This document shows, one piece after another, positions 57,952 through 64,000 of a stretch of DNA of 64,000 nucleotides. The notes below the pieces were generated by a model. That model was not told the origin of the DNA and made no database searches. It worked only from the letters and a program-made list of their open reading frames with translations. How positions within the stretch are numbered: the stretch's first letter is position 1; each line of letters opens with the position of its first letter. Location of the stretch: NCBI GenBank assembly GCA_037903475.1, contig JBAJFG010000583.1:310001-374000 (forward strand). The letters are read 5' to 3'. The stretch comes from Ancylostoma caninum. Lineage: Eukaryota > Nematoda > Chromadorea > Rhabditida > Ancylostomatidae. A program made the translations under genes and the position numbers.

Positions 57952-60900
57952 TCACGAGGCCACTTCGCAGGACGAGCTCAGCTTGACGCCGTGTCTCTGT
58001 GGAAATCGACTGAGAATCTCTGACGTGTTCAAAACGATGTTCTTCAGGCATGCCGGTGGCAGAAGTGAGTACGGTGAGTGAGCGGAGCGAAGGATCTGCA
58101 ACGCTCGGCGATCAACTCGTCGTCTGGACACACGGCTGCGAGAGAGCCACTCACCTGGGTGCGATCGTATTCGACTCTCACATGAATTTGGCCCTTCTCG
58201 TCACGCGATGAGACAATCGTACCGCCTCCAGGAGCGTTCGTGGACGAAACCACCTGAAAACAAAACCACTACTCATGCTTTAGACCCATGTTCCTCATTT
58301 CTTGGACGCGGTTCCCGCCAATGGGGGCACTCCCGGTGCTCGCTGTCCTCGTCGCATGTCGGAAGGCGGTAGTCGTTGTAGTAAATAATTGTGACATCTG
58401 TTGCTCAGCCACGTTTACTACCGCAGATGACAGACATCCGCTGGCGTCAGGCAACATTCACGCAGATCCTACACCGTAAAAGGCTCTGTTCGAGAGAGGA
58501 TCAAAGGAATGATTAGCAGGGATTGTTGAACGAGATATTGCGCGCAATGTAAATATACACTTTTTCAGCATGAAGATATATGACGCTGCCAACTAATCTG
58601 TCCTCGCACAAATGCAAAGTAGAAAATGAATGGCAAAATCCGAACGGTTCGAGTTATGCCACCATTCCATTTTCACTGTGCCATACCCCGAACGGTCCGG
58701 ATTGTGGCCATTCATTCCCAACTTGCATTTTTACGCGGACAAATTAGTTGGCAGCGTCACATATACTCGGGTAAATTTCGTGCATATATGTGCTTACAAA
58801 ACCCTTCTTTGCCTCTAGGGAGCCTAATTCTATGCATTTCCTATAATTTGACCAAAGCACAAAAAAGGTTTAAGTTCTATTTTAGGTGGTATTAATTTTA
58901 TGTGTACTACAAAAAATTTACGTAAAAGATCTATTTCTTTGGAGCATATAAGTTTATTTGTTTGAACTGTATTTGTAACAGTGTTTTTGTTAGTATTGTC
59001 TTTACCTGTTTTAGATGGTGCTACTGCTATTTTATTAACAGATCGTAATTTAAATACTTCTTTTTTTTTATCCTATACAGTTACATCGGAATATAAGTAA
59101 AACTAAAACCCTAGACGGATTTATTCTTCATTTTCAAGGAACATCTCATGTACGGAAACCAAAATAATCAAAAGTAAAGTGAGATCGAACGTTCTTCCAG
59201 CACAACCACTATCGACTGTGGTTCTTTCGTCTGGATTAGTAAATGCGAACTAAAAACCTGTGACAAAAAATATTGGGTTGGGAAATTCCGTGCGTTTCCC
59301 TGGGCATAGAAACCATTATTTTTCGCGAACAGTACCTATCACAATGAATGATTCATATAGCTACGTTCCTCATCTTGTAATGCTGGCAGGGACAAGACAG
59401 CTTCTTACTTACATAATTACAAAAAAAAATGAAGCGACTCAATTTGTGGCATTCGTTGCAACTCCTGGATCGAACTCTATGAAATGCATTGGGAACTTAA
59501 CAAAATAGGCGGTGTATGACTGTCCCAGACACGTAGAGTCAGCAGAAGAGGAAATCCCTCTCATTCGAATTTAATGGTAGTCATTTTGGTGAAACTGGTA
59601 AAAAGAATCATTTTGGTGAAACTGGTAAAAAGAAATCAAGCATACCCAGGATGAGTGATTACCTCATATCGACAACCACATAGGAACGCTTAGAACCAAT
59701 GCCGTGCAAAATGTTGAGATTGCACGGCATTGGTTCTACGCGTCTCTATGCCCACATACTGGGCGGCCAGAAGAAGGGTATTCTCAAGGCCAAAATTACC
59801 CTGTATGAAGCGGGATCAGCACTTCTGTACGGTCCTTATAGCAATAGAGGTTTCCTTACAGACGTCGTTGATTGTATCCCTAGCCGTATGAGACACATTT
59901 GATCTGCGACTGAAGTAAGTAGGCGCGGAGGCGTCCACTCTTGTCCTCTTCGCTTTCATGCAGTAGAGAAAAAAGTGCAGCGAGAATTAAGGCTGCGATA
60001 ATGGCAAAGAGCAGAATAAGACCTACAAAATACTCCGTGACCTGCAATCAAGCAAAGTGGAAAAAACTTATTTGAACGGACTTATTCCCCGACCTAGTAT
60101 CTGATATTTTCAATGGGATGGCAGCTGTCAGTAGCCACGGAAGTGAAGGGGGTTCAAATGCAAAACCAGGAACAGAAATCGTGTTTTGCATGGGACTGGG
60201 TGGAAAGAATTTTGCGTAATTGCGCACATCTTGTCGACGGAGCTGCATCTTTCAATCCGATGCAATGATGATCTCATTTTATCCCATGCAAAGAACGGTT
60301 TCTAGCTTTACTCGACTGCCGCGTCGCATCGCCTTTGATCGCTTTACATCTCCCCAATACTTCCAATCACCTATAGTTCTAGTTTTTTCTTCCGATTTCT
60401 CTCCAACTGTCGTACCTGCTGAGACGAAATACGCCAGGTTTTGCTCGGTCTTCATCTTTGTCCTGAGCCAGAACCAGAGATTAATACCTTTAATGCGTAT
60501 CATTTGGTGCGTCTATGTGATCGAACGGACTATCGGTCTCCCAAGGGATATCCTGGATCGTGCAGGCAAAGCTAAACCCCCCGTGATTGTTCGGTCGTAC
60601 TAACGGAATTTGAGTGGTCAAAATGGAATTGAATGGGAAGAAACCAGTCAGAATCAGTCTCACAATCAACTGAAAGGTCAGGTGAGGTTGTGCATTTTTT
60701 CCATTCCGGGGGTTTTTAGGGGTGGTTCTGCGACGTTCTCGCACTTGTAAACTTATTGTAAAGTTTTGAACTCATATTTTCTAATGGTTTCCTAAGCCTG
60801 TAGAGAGAAACAATGCGATAAAACAGCTACTATGAAGTAGCGATCGTAAGGTTAATTGAAAATACGCAAGCACTTACCACCTGACTGGGTGTGATCGGTG

Positions 60901-61412
60901 CGGTGGCTGGGGTCGTGCCGCCGGTCGAGCTGGCGTTCGCTTGTCGTTGAACACCGCGCGATTTGTTGTGCTGGTTACGCTTCTTCTTCCTCACCTCTTC
61001 TGGAGGCGACTTCACGGGGTTAGACGGAGGCACAACGTGGCGTATTTCCGGATGTAGTGGGTGGATTTCGAAGTTGCTCGACGTCTGAAGTAGCAGGAAC
61101 TGCTGATCTGTCGTTGAAAGCTGAGACAGATGTTCTTACCTTACGCTGCTGGTTCTGCAAACTACCATTCACGTGCGCAGCATGGTTCGAACGGAGCATA
61201 AGCATCGACAAAGCGTTCGGGAGCGTCATCCCCTGGGGAGGACCGGCGTGAGGTCGAAGCGCTGGCGGCACTGGGTAGCCGTACTGCGCTCGCGGAATCT
61301 GCAGCACACCTCGTCACTTGGACGAATACTGCCGAACTGAACTTACCTGAGGTGGGTTTTGAGAGCCAGGCGGTTGCGGAAACAATTTTGAGAGCACAGG
61401 ACTCAGCTCCAT
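57952..61412 (-). CDS. Proline-rich single-pass membrane protein
   Basis: No family recognised. Exons on the reverse strand: 61347-61412 (start ATG 61412), 61140-61298, 60878-61084 and 59895-60041, all phase 0 with GT-AG borders. The N-terminal 144 residues are rich in proline and glutamine, with a basic patch [12 protein letters not shown], so they are probably cytosolic; then comes one strong membrane helix ([20 protein letters not shown]) and a short tail [19 protein letters not shown]. The frame can stop at 59880 (198 residues), or splice at a weak GTCTCA donor to 58155-58253 ([19 protein letters not shown]) and 57952-57996 (stop 57952) for about 240 residues. The last two exons have good phase but may belong to another gene. 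The topology, basic cytosolic N terminus then helix, suggests type II or tail-anchored. Confidence 0.6.
58577..58764. mobile_element. Small fold-back element
   Basis: The left arm, starting ATATGACGCTGCCAACTAAT and reaching ATCCGAACGGTTCGAG, is mirrored by the right arm, which ends ATTAGTTGGCAGCGTCACATAT. Each arm is about 85 bp with some mismatches and the spacer is under 20 bp. No coding is possible. It lies next to the NUMT, in an intron. Confidence 0.75.
58866..59082 (+). pseudogene. cox1: NUMT: nuclear fragment of mitochondrial cox1
   Basis: Read with the invertebrate mitochondrial code, the stretch gives [45 protein letters not shown] and [12 protein letters not shown], the middle of nematode cytochrome oxidase subunit I. 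It uses TGA for tryptophan (58963) and ATA for methionine and is strongly T-rich with TTA/TTT codons, unlike its surroundings. Differences from the usual sequence (DGATAI where AGAITM is expected) and a frame loss at about 59070 show decay. It is flanked by nuclear intron DNA, with a fold-back element just to its left. Confidence 0.93.
59686..59743. repeat. Perfect short hairpin (24-bp stem, one mismatch)
   Basis: TAGAACCAATGCCGTGCAA (59691-59709) pairs perfectly with TTGCACGGCATTGGTTCTA (59720-59738) across a 10-nt loop. The stem extends four or five more pairs with one mismatch. The stem length is near that of a small-RNA precursor but the loop and flanks are short. The function is unknown. 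Confidence 0.8.
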
Positions 61413-62355
61413 GGTGATATGATGGTTGGAATGACTCTTGGGATGTTCTTATACTCCTTTATCAGTACCGATGAAGCCACATCATAGAACTTGCAGAGAC
61501 TTGCTCGGTGTTCCAACGCGTCTCTACTGTAGTACCGTGAGGGTTAAATGATAATTAGGTGTATAGACAAAAGCAACTAACACCCATCGATTGAAGTTAG
61601 GTCAATATGCTATAGGTACGCCCTATTGAGGATCTTGAAGTACACTCCTATAGTGCACTCTGCTGTACAGGTTTCTTCACCAGTTCACCTTTTTGAGGCA
61701 GCCCTCAGAGAGATTTCTGTGTCAAAATTGTGCTATTTTCTGGGATACTGAAAGACATAAAATACAGATCCAATGGTGAAATTGCGTGAAACACGCGAGA
61801 AATTCAAAAGACCAAGCGTTGTTTTCGTGCGTTTGAATTCGCAGACAGATATCCGTACGTAAAAAAAGTTAGCCGTACGTAAACTGGCGTGTCATCAAAG
61901 TGCTCGCACGAATAGGATAGCTAGGTTTGCGGTCGCTGCTGGAGTATCATCGCAGGTAAGTCACCATTAGTAAAGCTCCCGTTCGTCCAGTGCTCCCACT
62001 AAAAAGGCAGAACGTAAGTCACCCTTTTCACCAATTCTGCTTTTGACCCCTCTGCCGAAAATAGCTGGGAACATCGAAGAATCGTTGGATGATAGAGCAT
62101 TTATAGCTGCCGTCACCCTAATTTTTTTTTTATCTCCTAGTCGATCCATTGTACAGCATGTCACGAATTCCAGAATTTAATCTGACCAACAATGAAACAA
62201 AAACAAAAATAGAGTACAGGTGAAGAAAAAACAGCGCAACAATTTAACAAAGACCCCCGAGTTCTAACTCACACGCAACAAGTTAGAAAGGTGCAGTAAT
62301 CCGCATTCAAATACAACTAGAGATCTTATTTACAGCCACTGCAATCAACAGGTGA

Positions 62356-64000
62356 CTATTTTGTGGAAGCCGGGGTAGCTACTTTTACAAACGAAGCAGA
62401 TGAAGAGAAATATGTTGATGATGAGGTAGCAGTCTTTTCGAGCGCCGTTGGATTGATAATTTCTAGCCCTTGTACGGGAGTGAAGGTCACAGATGAAGCG
62501 GTACCAGCAGTCTGAAAGAAGAGAACATAAAAAGAAAACAAAAAAAAAAGAAAATAGTTCTATTCTTTGTTGAATAATATTTTCAAATTACAAGTAAAAA
62601 TGTACACTGTGTCACAAATATTCTGTTCCGATCTTCGGAAAATACTCCTGTAAGGCGGCTACAAATCATACCTTACTACGAATGCTCGTAACTCCTCCTT
62701 GAGCACGTTGGCGCTCCATCTGACGTTGCATTTTCTGCGACATCCTTACTCGCGTCTTACTGTCCACAACTCCAGCTCTTATTCTTCCACCAGCAATGTT
62801 TCCAGTTTTCACCTAACAATACGAATAAAAATCAATTTATACAAACCTCATATATCAAGGAAAGCGAGCTCAAGATATGGTCTTGAAAACAGGTAACTGG
62901 GAACAAAACAGTGGAAATTACAAAGAAAACAGCTTCCTACCTGACCCAAATCGAAACCAATGTGGTCTTGCAGCACATCTTCAGCCAACTCTCCGAAATT
63001 CATTCGGTTGGCGCTCTTACGCAAGTCCGTCATACCCATCCTCTCCTTCATTTTACGAACGCGACGTCCTGAAACTTCTGCCTTTCAAACTTATCACCTC
63101 TCATTTAGATGTAAGCTCACAGACCTCCTCTTTTCTTGCTGGCTTTGTCCAATGGTTTCGGCAGAGCTTTACTAGCCTTTACAGGTGGAGGTTCCAGGAG
63201 CTTCTCCATTTTACTTCGCACCTACAACTGCAACAGTCCGGTTGAAAAGTGATTCAACGAAAACAATGCCACAACATTGACGAACCTGTTCAAGCAAATG
63301 TACTCCTATGGCGCCATTTGGAGACTCATGAAGAGAGTCGACGCGAGCAGCAAGAGTGCATTTTGCGGCTAGTATTTTAGCCGCTTTGCTGAAAATCAGA
63401 GGCCACCCTACTTAGTTCGGAGCAATGGTTTAGGAAAAAGATGCATTCAACGATGGATATAAATGCGCACAGAAACTTACGACTTAAGATCCGGCGGCAT
63501 GGATTGTACAAGTGGATGGAAATACACGAATCCAGCATGAGGAAGTGCTGAGGTTGACGAAAACCCTGCCAGCGACCTCCTTTGACGACCAAGAACTTGA
63601 ATGTTGCATGCAGGCATTCTGGACAGGGGAGCCAGTCCACCCGCTTGTGATACCTTCAAGTTCCAAAGTAGAATGGCAAATCCACATCACAAAACAAACA
63701 AGGAAACAAGGGCTACCAAGAGTGCAGTGGTTGCTGCGCCCAATAAGTGCACAAGGTTTGGAGCAATCAAGGACATCCGAAGCTCGACTAGTCGATGCAT
63801 TGAAATTCTATCCTGAAGTGCTTATGCATTTTTTTAAAATTCAGTCAAGTAGACCAAGGACGACATACCGTATGCAGCTTTTCAGCGAGATCACATGCCT
63901 CTCGCACAGCATTCAGCTCATCGGGTTCAAGCGATTTTCCTTGCGTGGTTGAAGCCGTTACCGACACAACAATGCATGTCGCTGGAGCCAGAATCTGACC
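62356..64000 (-). CDS. prp-31: PRP31 pre-mRNA splicing factor, 5' end beyond window
   Basis: Component of the U4/U6.U5 tri-snRNP that binds the U4 snRNP 15.5K protein and is needed for tri-snRNP formation, in the nucleus. Exons on the reverse strand: 63869-64000 (SVTASTTQGKSL), 63717-63812 (ELRMSLIAPNLVHLLGAATT, Nop domain), 63481-63653 (LSRMPACNIQVLGRQRRSLA, GFVYFHPLVQSMPPDLK), 63286-63388 (AAKCTLAARVDS), 63125-63221 (LEPPPVKASKALPKPLD), 62941-63068 (KMKERMGMTDLRKSANRMNF), 62672-62812 and 62356-62511 (GTASSVTFTPVQGLEIINP, stop 62356). All eight exons join in phase with GT-AG introns of 55-160 bp. Order and motifs match PRP31 from the Nop domain to the C terminus. The N-terminal coiled-coil part lies beyond 64000. 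Confidence 0.97.

Noticed and set aside
59263..59510. Possible mariner end (TATTGGGTTGGGAAATTCCG)
   Set aside because: It resembles a mariner terminal repeat, but no inverted partner or transposase motif was found.

Overview
This window is nuclear DNA of a parasitic or free-living nematode, most likely a strongylid (hookworm-like) worm; the species is an inference. The evidence is a nematode cuticle collagen, a cys-loop acetylcholine receptor subunit, a NRF-6-type acyltransferase, the splicing factor PRP31, short exons with consistent splice phases, small introns mixed with very long repeat-filled ones, and a dense load of eukaryotic transposons. There is no bacterial gene organisation.

Layout. 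374-1554 (+) is the 3' part of a cuticle collagen. 3243-15802 (-) is a whole nicotinic receptor subunit, from signal peptide to the end of TM4, whose introns hold a GC-rich 54-bp minisatellite (11251-13200), MITEs and an odd 12-bp-core repeat; one exon carries an apparent frameshift. 16000-34000 is transposon-rich: a CR1-like LINE, a short secreted helical peptide candidate, a Penelope-like relic, a TTAA element containing a hAT-like insertion, and an RTE-type LINE interrupted by two tandem TTAA elements. 34132-44759 (+) is a NRF-6-like membrane acyltransferase; two mariners lie side by side in one intron and a Tc3-like element sits on a splice donor. 47174-56501 (-) is a three-exon secreted ten-cysteine protein whose long intron holds a 2.5-kb palindrome. 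57952-61412 (-) is a proline-rich single-pass membrane protein whose intron contains a fragment of mitochondrial cox1 (NUMT), a fold-back element and a perfect small hairpin. 62356-64000 (-) is PRP31, cut by the window end.

The host genes have unrelated jobs: cuticle, neuromuscular signalling, lipid or acyl transfer, secretion and splicing. They do not form a pathway. The clearest unusual biology is in the mobile DNA: insertions dated against each other by nesting, target-site duplications that can be read directly, a transposon that supplies part of a splice donor, and a minisatellite that grew beside a transposon end. Exon borders were read by eye from splice signals, phase and family likeness; transcripts would be needed to confirm them.
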